Of a DNA stretch of 64,000 nucleotides, positions 34,401-46,565 are shown piece after piece. Position numbers and translations under genes: made by a program. Below the pieces are notes generated by a model. The model was not told where the DNA came from and searched no databases. It saw nothing but the letters and a program-made list of their open reading frames with translations. This stretch comes from Lobosporangium transversale (Eukaryota > Mortierellomycota > Mortierellomycetes > Mortierellales > Mortierellaceae): assembly GCF_002105155.1 (NCBI RefSeq), contig NW_019029011.1:124001-188000 (forward strand). The letters are read 5' to 3'. How positions within the stretch are numbered: the first letter of the stretch is position 1; the number at the start of each line of letters is the position of its first letter.

Positions 34401-36663
34401 TCTGGCGCTATGAGTATGTTGAATTGATATATAGGGTTGAGAATGAAAAGGTTGTTTGCGTCTAAATGTAATTCCTTATTGACAACGTCTTTTTTTTTCT
34501 TTTATTAATAATATTCAGGTGAAGATGCTGAGAAGCGTTTTTTGGTCACTGTCATCAAGGAACTCTTAGGGCTTTGTGAAATGAAGCGTGGCAAGGACAA
34601 CAAGGCGGTCGTCGCCTCCAACATTATGTACATTGTTGGACAATACCCGCGTTTCCTTAAAGCACATTGGAAGTTCTTGAAGACAGTCGTCAACAAGCTG
34701 TTTGAGTTCATGCATGAGACACACGATGGAGTACAGGACATGGCATGTGATACCTTCATAAAGATTTCACAAAAATGCAGGCGCCACTTTGTTTTGCAAC
34801 AATCGCAGGAGATCATGCCATTCATCGATGAGATTCTCAACACATTGGATAAAATAACTAGTGACCTCTCGCCTGCTCAAGTTCACACCTTTTATGAGGC
34901 TATCGGTTACATGATCTCTGCACAACCCAACCGCGCAGTACAAGAACGTCTGATTGCCAAAGCCATGCAAGGCCCCAACCAGGCCTGGGATAAGATTATG
35001 CAACAGGCAAATCAGAGCTTGCAGAATCTCGATAATCCAGAAAATTTGAAGACTTTGGCTAATGTCTTAAAGACCAATGTCGCTGCTTGCAGTTCAATTG
35101 GAGCAGGTTACTTTTCACAACTTGGAAGCATTTATCTTGATATCTTGGGCGTCTATAAGGCTGTCAGTCAACTGATCTCGGAAAGTGTTGTTACCATGGG
35201 TCCTGTTGCCCTTCGTACCCCACGTGTCCGCCAAATGCGCACTGTCAAGAAGGAAATCCTTCACTTGATTGAGACTTATGTTGGTAAATCTGATAATCTA
35301 ACGGAGGTGACCCAAAAAATTATCCCTGGTGTTCTTGAGGCTGTTCTGGGTGATTATCAGCGCAATGTTGAACCAGCTCGTGATGCTGAGGTTTTGAGTG
35401 TCATGAGCACGATCGTAACTAAGCTTGGAGTAAGGATTACCCCATTTCTGCGCCACTATGTACTTTTTTGTTTGTCTGCTTGTAGTTACTGCCACCAAGG
35501 CGAATTACATAACTCAGATTGGACTAGCTTGGCTAATATTTTCCATGTGGATCTTGTAATGCTTGCTATTCGATATAGTCGTTATTGAATGACAAGATTC
35601 CTCTTATTCTTGAATCTGTGTTTGACGTGACATTAAACATGATCAACAAGGACTTTGCTGAATATCCCGATCATCGTGTGGGATTCTTCAAACTGGTTCG
35701 CACTATCAACTTGAGCTGCTTCCCAGGTAAGAAGTAGTGAGCCTTTAGCTACGAGACACCTTTGTTTTAGTATCTTTATATATACAAAAACATACCTATT
35801 AATCCTTCTACTTTATTTTATTCGATAGCTCTCATGAAACTTCCACCTGCACAACTTCGTTTGATCATGGATAGTGTTGTTTGGGCATTCAAGCATACAA
35901 TGCGTGATATTGCAGATACTGGATTGAATATTTGCCTGGAAGTGATCAATAACTTCTCCGCCAGTGACCCCAGTATTGCTAATCAATTCTATCAAGCCTA
36001 CTTCCTGAATATCCTGAATGACATCTTTTACGTATTAACGGACAACAACCACAAGAGCGGTATGTTGACAACTGTAGACCTTTTAATGATACGTTAATGA
36101 AATGAACTTTTAGCAAGTGGAAACTAAGCAACTCTTTCACTCTTTTTTCAGGCTTCAAGCTCCAAAGTCAGGTGCTGGCTCGCATGTTCTATTTGGTTGA
36201 ATCTGGCGCAGTGCAGGCGCCGCTCTTCTCGCCTGCCCAAGTAACTGATCCCAATATGACAAATAGTCAATTCTTGCGCGAATATATGATGAACTTACTA
36301 CAGAACGCTTTCCCTCATCTGCAACCGTAAGTTGAATGCTTCAACGCCTAGTTTGATGAATGAGATCTTCAGGGTATTCATTTTTTATTTTATTTTATTT
36401 GTTGCTTTAGTTCGCAAATCCGGATATTCACTTTGGCATTGTTTGAGACGAACCGAGATACCAACAAGTTCAAGCTGCACTTGCGCGATTTCTTGATTCA
36501 ATTAACTGAGTTTGGCGGGTCAGAAAATGACCAAAACGAATTGTTCCTAGACGAACGTGAAGCAGAGCAGGAGTCGAAGCGCAAGATGGACAGGGAAGCA
36601 GCACTTAGAATCCCTGGCCTTGTTAAACCGTCAGATCTTCCTACGATGGATGAAGACGATTAA
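31474..36663 (+). CDS. XPO1: Exportin-1 / CRM1 nuclear export receptor
   Basis: The karyopherin that carries leucine-rich NES cargo out of the nucleus with Ran-GTP. Fourteen exons: 31474-31479, 31648-31731, 32242-32343, 32491-32563, 32680-32786, 32915-33030, 33138-33372, 33496-34044, 34176-34413, 34519-35429, 35579-35726, 35829-36059, 36152-36326, 36411-36663 (1075 residues; human 1071). Nearly every block matches human CRM1, for example '[20 protein letters not shown]', '[10 protein letters not shown]', '[20 protein letters not shown]', '[15 protein letters not shown]', '[20 protein letters not shown]' and '[16 protein letters not shown]'. Cys523 in '[15 protein letters not shown]' is the leptomycin-reactive cysteine (C528 in human). 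Exon 1 is just ATGGAG; it gives '[12 protein letters not shown]', like other fungal CRM1 N-termini. Introns 2 and 8 carry T19 and A27 runs. Confidence 0.97.
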
Positions 36664-36830
36664 ATTCTCTATCACATTTTTTTTTCCTTTCCTTGCACAT
36701 TTTATTATTATTATTATTATTATTGATTATGCTACTCGCAATTTGTTTATTTTTGCGTAGTCCATCCACCACACCACATCACAGTACAGCACACCATAGT
36801 AGACATTGATTATGAGAATAGGACAAAGAA

Positions 36831-36865
<35 letters not shown>

Positions 36866-36983
36866 GAGCAGTCATGATCACTGAGCTAGATTGATAGCTT
36901 GCTTAGACTCCACGCATAGTACCCTCAAACCTTGAAACCTACTGCACAGGACAAAAGAAATGCTTCTGTATATCTCTTCACCA

Positions 36984-38133
36984 TTCCTGTCAGAGAGCAG
37001 ATGACGGGAAAAGGTATACTTATTATCCATATACTCTTTAGCTCTGAGTCAACGTAAGCAATAACGAAATATTCTAGATACGGCGGTGCAACTATGTCCC
37101 TGTAACTAAAGTATTTGAATCATTGACAGCTATTTTTTAAGAAGGTAGCAATCTCAGGCCGCCAAAGTTCATGGTGGATTGCAGTAGAATGCAAGCCGAA
37201 GCAATATTAGCTGTATTTTCCAATGTAGATATTTACTAATGTCACTTTCATGTAGGGAAACTATGGGAAAGCCGATCAGTATAGGAATATCAGCAATATT
37301 TTAGAGTCGTTGTTCAGGACTTTAAAGAGATCTGCTCTAAATGGCAAAAAAGCCATGCCAATCGATTATGTCATTTATTTATTACAAGGTACCATTTTAG
37401 AGTCCACTGCCTTAGTGTCCGAAAAGGCTCCAACTCTCACAGTGCGAAAAGGATATTCATGCTGCAGAAGCCACGGTCGGGGATAGCCTAGTTAAGAGAA
37501 AGCAATATTTACAGAATGATTGTGTCCTACCAACAAAGTAATACATTTGTGTGAGATCATTCTAACGCCTGTTATTATTCCCAGTTGATTGTCAAACCAT
37601 TTTCAACGCCAGAGAAAGAGTACTTTATTACTGTAGATATAGACAGCGCCGTTCTCCTATCCTGCACATGTCCTGGTCATGAAAAACAAAGGGTTCCTTG
37701 CAAGCACATGTACCTTGCAGAGAGGGTCCGTAGTGGATTCAATGTCAAACGCAATATTGTATCTGCACGTACCCAACTCAAGCAGGTCCGAAACGCGATC
37801 GATATCAATGATCATCTTGGGCAGCCTCTCGAAGGCTTCCTCTCACCATCTTTGCTACGACAACTAAAGGCAGAGAGAGCTGAAGAGAAGGAAAGAAAAA
37901 GAATAGAGCGAGAGGAAGCTGTTGCTGAATTGTCTAGACAGAATAATAACGAGATGATGGACGTATGGAGGAGATTGGGCTCCTTTGCGGTTGATGCGAG
38001 CATAACGCGACTTCCGCATAGGGAAAGGCAAACTGTTACAACAGATCTTTGGGCCAAGATTGTGCCAGATAAAGTCAAATACGTCATCGTATTGCGAATT
38101 TTAATATCACTTGGGGCTTGGAGCCACTGCTAG
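36984..38133 (+). pseudogene. Decayed Mutator-like (MULE) transposase
   Basis: Fragments in family order: 'REQMTGKGILIIHILFSSES' near 36990-37050; 'PKFMVDCSRMQAEAILAVFS' followed by a stop and 'CHFHVGKLWE' at about 37158-37275, matching the MULE DDE core (DC..AE..A...VFP, then CHFHV..W); and a C-terminal SWIM zinc finger 'CTCPGHEKQRVPCKH' inside an open frame from 37585 to 38133. Several stops and frameshifts break the first two-thirds. The SWIM finger pattern CxC...CxH is intact. No terminal repeats were identified. It could have been a source for the MULE-type MITEs at 17.3-18.2 kb, but the ends do not visibly match. Confidence 0.8.
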
Positions 38134-38491
38134 TGACAGGGGGTGCTGGATCAAGTCTAGGAATGGCCATGGTATGGAGATTGGTCTATGGAAAAGAGTG
38201 CATAGCTTATTGCAAAGTGGTTTTTTATTTTTTTTGATTTTTTTTTGAAATAGGAGTAAAAAGACAGGAGACACATATTTAAAGTTGGATCGCCCAGTGC
38301 AGAAAATACCAAAAAACTGAATCGCACTTTTCCTTAATCCACACTGTTTCTCTTTTGCTTGTATGAGAAAGAGAAGAAAAAAAGATATTTAAAGCCGCTT
38401 TTATCCATCTTCCTTTCCTCCCCCTCACACTTCATCCTCTTTTTTCTTCCTCTTTCCGGGCCAATTTATTAACCTGTTCATATTTTAAGAC
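38134..38491. promoter_or_regulatory. UROD upstream region
   Basis: Contains T-rich and then CT-rich sequence (about 38395-38460) close to the start codon, like other leaders here. No gene. Confidence 0.45.
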
Positions 38492-40037
38492 ATGGCTCCC
38501 ACGACACAATGGATTGCAGCCATTTCCTTTACATCGATAGTCATGTTAATCAGTGCGCCTGCGCATATTTCCGGCCTTGTCCTGCCCAACAAAGCACAAT
38601 ACTTCCAAGGCAATCAGCAACGCCAACATCCCTTCCAGCACTCGCATTCGCGCTCCACGTCATGCTTCGATCATAAAAAGGAGGGAGCAGACTCAGGACT
38701 CTTAGCTGCTAAGGACTTCCCTCCCATGAGAAATGATTTGATACTACGAGCTGCTCGCGGCGAAAAGACTGAGCGAGCGCCTGTCTGGGTCATGCGGCAA
38801 GCGGGTCGCTACCTTCCAGGTACGGTTTAAATAAATGACAGATTAATTTGGCACAACTGACATAATTGCTTATAAAATGATTTTTCTTTTCATTTAAAAG
38901 AGTTCCGTAAGCTTCGCGAAGAGTATGATTTTTTCACTATTTGTCAGACTCCAAAGCTGGCGACTGAGGCGACGCTTCAACCTATAAACCGATATGACGG
39001 GTTGCTAGATGCAGCTATCATCTTCTCAGATATTTTGGTGATCCCTCAAGCTATGGGCCTCAAGGTAGTGATGCTGCCAGGCAAAGGTCCTTCTCTCCCT
39101 GATCCACTAAAATCGCCTGAAGATATGCGCCTTCGATTGAAAGGAAAGATCGATGTTCAACAGGAGTTGAAATATGTCTTCGAAGCCATCACCATGACTC
39201 GACATGAACTCCAAGGACGTGTTCCTCTGATTGGTTTTGTCGGTGGCCCATGGACATTAATGGTGATTTTGAACAATCCAGTTTGTCAATTCCATATTTT
39301 AATTCAATTATTTGGTTAGATTGTTACTAAAGCTTTTTTTTTTTTTTTTTTTTTGTTTAAAAAAAAACAAAAAACTATAGACATTTATGACTGAGGGCAG
39401 AAGCAACAGGATGTTATCCAAAGTCAAAAATTGGATGTACAAGAATCCAAACGATAGTCATGAATTACTACGAAAGATCACGGATGTCACAGTTGATTTT
39501 TTGGTAGGCCAAGTCCGTGCGGGTGCTCAGATGCTTCAGGTGTTCGAGTCCTTTGCTGGAGAACTCTCACCCCTTGATTTCGAGCGCTTCTTGCTTCCTT
39601 ATCTGATCGAAATCAATGACCGTGTCAAAGCCGAGCTCAAGGATGATGCGGTGCCCATGGCTGTATACGCAAAAGGCGCTTGGTTTGCACTCGATTCCTT
39701 GGCTGACAGTGGCTATGAAATCGTATCCTTGGATTGGACCCATGATCCTGCTGCTGCCAAGGTCATCGTTAAGGGACGTGTTACATTGCAAGGCAATCTG
39801 GAGCCCAATGTGTTGATGGGATCTGATGAAGAGATTGTCCGAGAGACCGAAAAGATGGTCCGTGCGTTTGGAAGTTCTGAGAGGTACATTGCCAACTTGG
39901 GTCACGGTATCGTACCTGGTGCATCTGTGGAAGGCATGGAGCTTTTCCTTAAGACAGTTCATCGTGTTGGACGTGAGATTGGTGAGACGAGTAGACAGAA
40001 CCATTGTACGGAAGACGAAGAGGGATTTATCGTCTAG
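38492..40037 (+). CDS. HEM12: Uroporphyrinogen decarboxylase with N-terminal hydrophobic extension
   Basis: Removes four carboxyl groups from uroporphyrinogen III to give coproporphyrinogen III in haem synthesis. Exons are 38492-38819, 38901-39262 and 39381-40037 (448 residues; typical eukaryotic length about 365). Family blocks are '[16 protein letters not shown]', '[20 protein letters not shown]', '[20 protein letters not shown]', '[16 protein letters not shown]', '[17 protein letters not shown]', '[11 protein letters not shown]' and '[15 protein letters not shown]'. The substrate-binding Arg/Asp residues in RQAGRYLPE and FSDIL are present. About 75 residues precede the usual start: a hydrophobic segment '[20 protein letters not shown]' and then a Gln/His/Ser-rich stretch, all in the same exon and frame. 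Intron 2 has T21. Confidence 0.95.
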
Positions 40038-41224
40038 GAGAAACATACTTGTACATTTTCTTAAATCTGCCCATTAAATATATATTATTTCAAACGATGG
40101 TTAAAAGAGAAGCATTCTGTCTGTTTACTATACACTGTTTTTTTGTAGCGTCACAGACCACATCTCCTTCTCTTATCCAGGATGATAGAGCGAGTAGAGG
40201 TATCGACTACAGTATTATGTCTTCATCATTCCGTATTCAAGATTGATCGCAATTATGGTATGAGAACTCCCATTTGTGTGAATGATATATAACAAAATGA
40301 TTGACAAGAACTTAAATTCATTCTCATTTTTTCATTGGTGCTCAAAAGTAGAAGACGACCAAAGTAGGTCCCACTTTTTTTTAGTTTTATTTTTTGGAAA
40401 ATTATAAAAATTAACATTCCTTGCTTAGACCAGTCCAAGGGCTGCCTATACTGAATAGACAGTCTTCCAATTACGAGTTGGGGTCGGATCTAGATGGCAT
40501 TAAAAAACACATTCCAACATCCTGCTTGTAAAAGCTTATCGAGTTTATTTAAAAGCCCTGACCATCAAAGGAAACTCTTTTTTGATTGGACGTGCTCGAC
40601 AATGTTTCACTTGCGATTGCATCTTGGTCTGGGGCAACGTTGTCTTCCATCAGTAACAGCATGCAGCTTCAGGAAGAAATATTTAAATTTCGTCTGCTGA
40701 CAACTCCACGTTCAGGAGTAGAGGAAGGCGGTGCAATCACGCTTGCATGTGGGCGGCGCAGGCTGGGCTTGTTGGTACATTCTTGTACTTTTGATTATTG
40801 GTTGTTTTTGTCTAGTAATGGGCAATGTCCCTTGAGTGAGAACAAGTACAGCCTCGTTGCAATGGTTTCACAGCACAGACAACAAACAACACTTTATTTT
40901 TAGCCCTTTCTTTTTTCTTACTTTCATCTTTTCGGTTCTTTTTCTCTTTTCACCCTCACCCTTCTATACCTTTTCCTTTTTTTACTGTAATCCGCAGTTG
41001 GTCGAAAGGCCAAGGATAGACACTCATTCAACAGCAGTACCGACAATATCTCCAAAGGAAGCTGTAACACGCATATTGCTATATACAGAAGACGGCTAGC
41101 TTCTTTGCATTCGCTTTTTATTGACAGCTACTGCTAAGAAAAAAAAAAAAAAAGGCAGCAGGACTTTATTTACACCACTCTTTTGTTCGCGTACGAACCC
41201 GATAAATCAAGTCTATAGTGTCAG
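40038..41224. other. Intergenic region between UROD and the H+-ATPase
   Basis: About 1.2 kb with no confident gene. CT-rich tract at about 40905-40990 and A16 near 41138-41153. A frame at 40992-41096 ('LVERPRIDTHSTAVPTISPK') follows a good acceptor (CCGCAG) and might be an upstream exon of the ATPase, but I could not find a clean donor, so it is left out. Confidence 0.4.
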
Positions 41225-44200
41225 ATGGCTCGAGGATACCTTGAGTTACACGATCCTAAAGAAGAGGTCAAATCAGGAGGAGGTCGTCATGTTTATTCAG
41301 ATGATTATAGTGGTGGGGGTATGGAACTGGACGACATCTTTTTGACAAATCCTCAAACAGGACTAAGACAGGAACAAGTTGCAGAGCGGCTTCGGACCTT
41401 TGGATGTAATAAGCTAACGGAGGTCAAGCAAAGTCAGCTCTTGAAATTCCTAGGTTACTTTGTAGGCCCAATTGCATTCTTGATCCAACTGGCATGCATC
41501 GTCTCAGTAATTGTCAAGGTAAAAGAAGACGCATGTTTGCACTGAAGGTTCACTTTTTTTTTATTGGGCGATGCACATGTCAAGACAAATAACTATCACT
41601 AAGAGAGCACATTGGCAACGAGACAAGTTAATATTTGTGATCATATTTTTACGCCCCAAACAAAAGAAGGCGTCCGTAATGGACAGACAAATTGTTCCAT
41701 ACAGCCAGCAAACAGACAAAATATATACACAGCTAATTCTATCAGAAAAGACATGATTCATACATGCACGTACCAATATAGGAAACTAGCCAACGTTAAT
41801 GTCTAACACTATATCGCTCCGTACTGAATTGTTCCGTTTGGGTGGTCAACTATAATTATTAGGACTGGTTCAACTTTGGCGTCATTCTCGGCCTCTTATT
41901 CCTAAACGCCATCATTGGTTACATCGAAGAGGCCCGTGCAGAATCTGCGGTCGATGCATTGCGACAGACATTAGCCCTCAAGTCTCGGTGCTGGCGTGAG
42001 GGTCAGTTGCAGGAGATTGACACGTCCGATTTGGTTCCTGGTGACATTATCGTGTTACGTCTTGGTGACATTATTCCAGCAGATGCTCGGTTGTTAGGTA
42101 TTGACGCCTCTGGTGCAGAGACAAATGGAGAGTTATTGATAGACCAGTCTGCACTGACAGGAGAGTCGCTGCCGGTGACTAAGAGGAAAGGCGATGAGGT
42201 CTATTCATCCGCATTGATTAAGCAAGGCCAACAGAGGGCTATCGTCACCAAGACAGGTACCAAGACATTTATTGGCATGGCTGCTCATTTGATTGCAACC
42301 ACGCAGGTATTAACAAATTAGCTTTGGCAGAATATGTCAAATCCATGCATTTCCTGTGCCTCGCTTTTCCTTTTCACTCTAAATCTCTGACCATTTCATG
42401 TTTCATATTATGCACAGGACGAGGGACATTTCCAGAAAACCATCGGCAGGATAGGCAACTTTCTCATCCTCTTCACCCTTATCCTAGTTCTATTAATCGT
42501 CATCATTCAATTCATCTCCTTCCGCGATGACCCCATACGAGGACAAGTCCTAAAGATTCTGGGCCCTGTTCTTATTCTTGCAGTAGCTGCTATCCCAGTG
42601 GGTCTGCCAACAGTCATGGCTGTCACCATGGCCGTAGGAGCTCGAGGCCTGGCCACAAAACAAGCTATCGTCAAGCGTCTGGCAGCGGTTGAGGAAATGT
42701 CCTCGCTCTCGGTCCTCTGTTCTGACAAGACCGGAACCCTTACGGTAAACAAGCTTACGTTTGATGAGCCATATCTCTGTGATGGATACTCTCCCGAAGA
42801 TCTCTTACTCTATTCGTATCTGGCATCTGAGTTTGGTGCCAATGATCCAATTGAGTTAGCGGTCCGACAAGCTGCAGAACATCAAGTTTCTGTGTTAAGA
42901 AACCGACCTACGACAAACAAAGTCCCTGGATATGAAATCACCGATTTTATCCCGTTCAACCCGAGCGTCAAGTACACACAGGCAACCATTCGAGAATTGG
43001 ATAGTGGGATAACATTTAAGGTGGTCAAGGGTGCGCCTCAGGTCATTATCAAGATGGTTGGGGGTCATGATGCCGGGGTCAAGGCCTACGTTATGATGGC
43101 GAAGCGGGGACTTCGCGCTTTGGGTGTTGCCAGGACTGTTGCTGGGACAGATCAATGGACACTTGTTGGGTTAGTTGCTATGTTGGACCCGCCTAGACCA
43201 GATTCTGCTGATACAATCGAGCGTTGCCAGAGGATGGGTATTACAGTCAAGATGGTGACAGGTGATCAACAAATCATCGCCAAGGAGGTTGCTCGTCGAT
43301 TGGGACTTGGACGTGTGATTCTGGGTGCTTCTCATATGGCGGACTCAACTATTTCGGAAGAACAAGCCTCAGAACGATTTTATCGTGCGGATGGGTTTGC
43401 AGAAGTCACTCCGGAACACAAGTTTAGGATCGTGGATGCTTTACAGAAACGAGGATTGCTTGTGGGGATGACGGGCGACGGTGTGAACGATGCACCAGCG
43501 TTAAAGAAGGCCAATGTTGGAATTGCTGTCCACGGATGTACAGATGCGGCCCGCTCAGCTGCAGATATTGTTTTACTGGCACCAGGCCTATCGACTATCG
43601 TTGAAGGCATCCTGGCTTCAAGAGCCATTTTCCAAAGGATGCGGTCGTATTCGCTGTACAGAATCACGTCTACAGTTCACTTTTTGATCTTTTTCTTTGT
43701 TGTAATCCTGATGCATGACTGGACGCTGCCTGCTCGTTTACTCATCTTGATTTGTATCCTGAATGATGCAGCGACGTTAGTGATTGCTGTGGACAATGCT
43801 CAGATTTCACCTTTGCCAGATAAATGGCGCGTTGGTCAATTGATTTTCCTCTCCTGTTTCTTGGGCTTGTTACTCACGGGCCTCTCGTTTGGACATTTCT
43901 ACTACTTTTGGCAAACACATGATTACATACCATACCCGGAGGCTATTGGAGAAGGCGTCGATCGTCGGTTAGAATCTGTCATGTATCTCCATATTTCCTC
44001 TGCACCCCACTTTTTAATCTTCTCGACACGCCTAACAGGCTACTTTTGGCAAAGTATCCCATCATGGACGTTTATAATCGTGATCATTGGCACACAAGTG
44101 ATTGCATTGTTCATGGTTATGTTTGGGTGGTTAACGCCAGCCATTCCTGTAGGTCAGGCGCTAGCAGTCTTTGCGATTTCGTTCGTGTCGTGTATAGTTC

Positions 44201-44457
44201 TAGATGCAATCAAAGTCCAAGTGTTCAAGCACTGGCCTAGTGTCTCCAAATCCTTGAACTGTGCACCTTTTGGAGGTAGACGAAGAAGGCTTTTGGATCA
44301 AAGGCGAGCTGCTGCGCAGCAACGACGCGTTTGGAAGAATATTCACAAGGCCAATGCTATTGTACTCAAGACCAAAGTCTTGTTGGCTATCCGGGATGGT
44401 GGCAGCAAGGTTCCTCAGAGTATGTACGACATCAGCTGGGATCGTCACGGTACATAA
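41225..44457 (+). CDS. P-type plasma-membrane H+-ATPase (P3A)
   Basis: Pumps protons out of the cell using ATP and energises nutrient uptake. Exons are 41225-41518, 41863-42306 and 42418-44457 (925 residues). Motifs: TGES at 197-200, phosphorylation site SDKTGT with Asp349, KGAPQ, 'DPPRPD', TGDGVND at 598-604, and 'LILICILNDAATLVIAVDNA', where the Asp matches the proton-binding region of fungal/plant pumps. About ten membrane segments are visible, four before the P domain and the rest after it. The C-terminal tail is basic ('GGRRRRLLDQRRAAAQQRR') and could be regulatory. The start at 41225 ('MARGYLELHDP') sits directly after TCAG, so an upstream exon is possible. P3A assignment is strong from the motifs; H+ as the ion is inferred from the family. 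Confidence 0.92.
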
Positions 44458-46565
44458 ACTGGGCACTAAGCTCTTTGAATCATGGCAAAACCCCCCCCCC
44501 CCGACTTTTATTTTCTCCTTTTCATGATTTATTCATCACAAACACTTTGATAAAGCTTCGTCACCCTTCTCCTATCCTTCTCCCATCCTTCTCCCATCCT
44601 TCTATCTTTCTCCTCCATCCTCCTATTCTCTTTATATCTTCTACACTATCCAACCCTCACTTGTCGATATATTTTTGTATCCGATTCCTTTTTATTATAT
44701 CATTTTGAACTATGAACAGTGGAAATAAAATACTGATTTGCAATTGTGGAAATAGGTGTGCAGAAGAGTGTGCTTTTAAAACACCTGAATTGCTTGTTGT
44801 TTTGTACTGTATATATCAACTTTCAAGATTGCTGATAAAAAATAAAACTTTATTCACTTGGTTCAAGAGAGCAGAAATCATGCAAGAGAAAGAGATATAA
44901 AAGATCCGCTGAGTAATCAGTGATGAAAAAAAAGGCTCAAATTGAAAATACATTATTCTATTTGTTTTAATTTTCCGAAATCCAATTCACTTTTATTTTC
45001 AGTGCACAACAACAACAAAATCTTCATCAAGGGAGAGAAAAAAGTCAAAGACAGTAAGGATAAAATGATGTAAAGTAGTTTTGCACGACCACACAAAATA
45101 TGTATAACATATACATTTGTACCTTTGAGGTACCTTTATTTTTTTTATTTTCCCAAGTAAGAGCCCGAGCCCCAGGCAAGAGAAGAACAGTGTTGTTCAT
45201 AGTGCAGTCATGGTGTCGAGTTCTGTGTCCATTTTTTTTTTTTTGCACACGTACATGCGCCCCTCTAAATGCTCCCGTCCTCCTTTTTTTTAACGTTTTT
45301 AGGAAAGAGGAAGCGATCTTCACATCCTTTCCAGATTAAAATACAGTTCGACTATACTAAACCCAGTATATGTTTATGGCGTTCATTGATGGTGAAGATC
45401 AAATACTGACTCAGATGGATTCAAATGTGGAGTTAATTATATAAAGATAGATTATAATTCACAATGCCTTCATTTGTCTATAAAAATTTACTAATATACA
45501 AATTGTGCGCAAAAGAATAGACTATCATGCCATGTATATAAAACAAATGGATACATGTGCATTTCCGTAACAGTGGTCCATGACATTGCTCTTTTTCCCG
45601 AAAATAAAGAAAGTGTGTGTAAAAAAGGCAGGATTGGGATCGTCATTGATTTTTCACAACAAATTTTTTTTTTGTTGTGTCGTGTTGGAAGTTCCGACAG
45701 GGGGAATGTGTCACACTCAATATTTATGAAAGGGGAGAGAGGGAAAAGGAAAGTGCAGGAGGGTTTCAAATTCCCGCACGCAATTAACCTTTCTTTCTCT
45801 TATTCTCCATCCATTTTTTACTCTTCTCTTTCTTTTATTTTTTTTCTTGCTGTTCATTTTGCTTTATCAACTTTAATAAAGCTCATAGATATTAATGGAT
45901 TATAGAAAGTAAAGTGTGGAAAGAGAAGCAAAGGTTTAATGGAAATAAGGAGTACATTATTTTTCCTCCTTGCCCCCTCTTCCTCTCTCACCAATTCAAT
46001 AACAATTCCTAATTCAGCGGGAAGGCGAAAAGGGTGCTTCGGAAATGACGACGTTTATTTTTTTTATGCACTGGCTCTAAACGCGATTTGCTTGTTTTTT
46101 CTAGTGCTTGCATGTCAAAGTTTTTCCCTCCTTGCAGAAAAAAAAAAATTTATCAAACTTTATTGCAAAACTTTATTGCGAATCCCATCCACAAAAAAAA
46201 TCCTTCTCATGTGGTCGTTAGACACAAAAACGTTTATTCAGTGTGCTTTCGTTGAAACAATATGCTTCTAATGATGAATGAATAGGGTACAGTGCTGATA
46301 CCGTCATGGTAGTCATGGTAGTCATCATTATCGTAAGCTGTTGCCCATACTTTTTTTTTTCTTTTTCTTCGCTCATTATCATTAATAAGGAATGGGTGCT
46401 TTTTGGGAAGTTACTGCGTCAAACGTCTTTCATCGATATGGGAATCCAATCATAAATGATATCGCTGTAAGCTGTTGTCCACCATCACTAATGGTGTTGA
46501 TTTGATCCTGATCCTTATATTGATTCCATGATACCCACTCTGCATAAGGTTCATGGAGCTGTTTG
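44458..46565. other. Gene-poor 2.1-kb intergenic region
   Basis: 3' flanks of the ATPase and the zinc-finger gene. Contains C12 at about 44492-44503 and a TTCTCC(C/T)ATCC repeat near 44568-44605. Short open frames are low complexity or run through homopolymers. No RNA gene recognised. Confidence 0.45.

Noticed and set aside
40992-41096. Upstream exon of the H+-ATPase
   Set aside because: It follows a plausible acceptor but has no usable donor joining it in frame to 41225.
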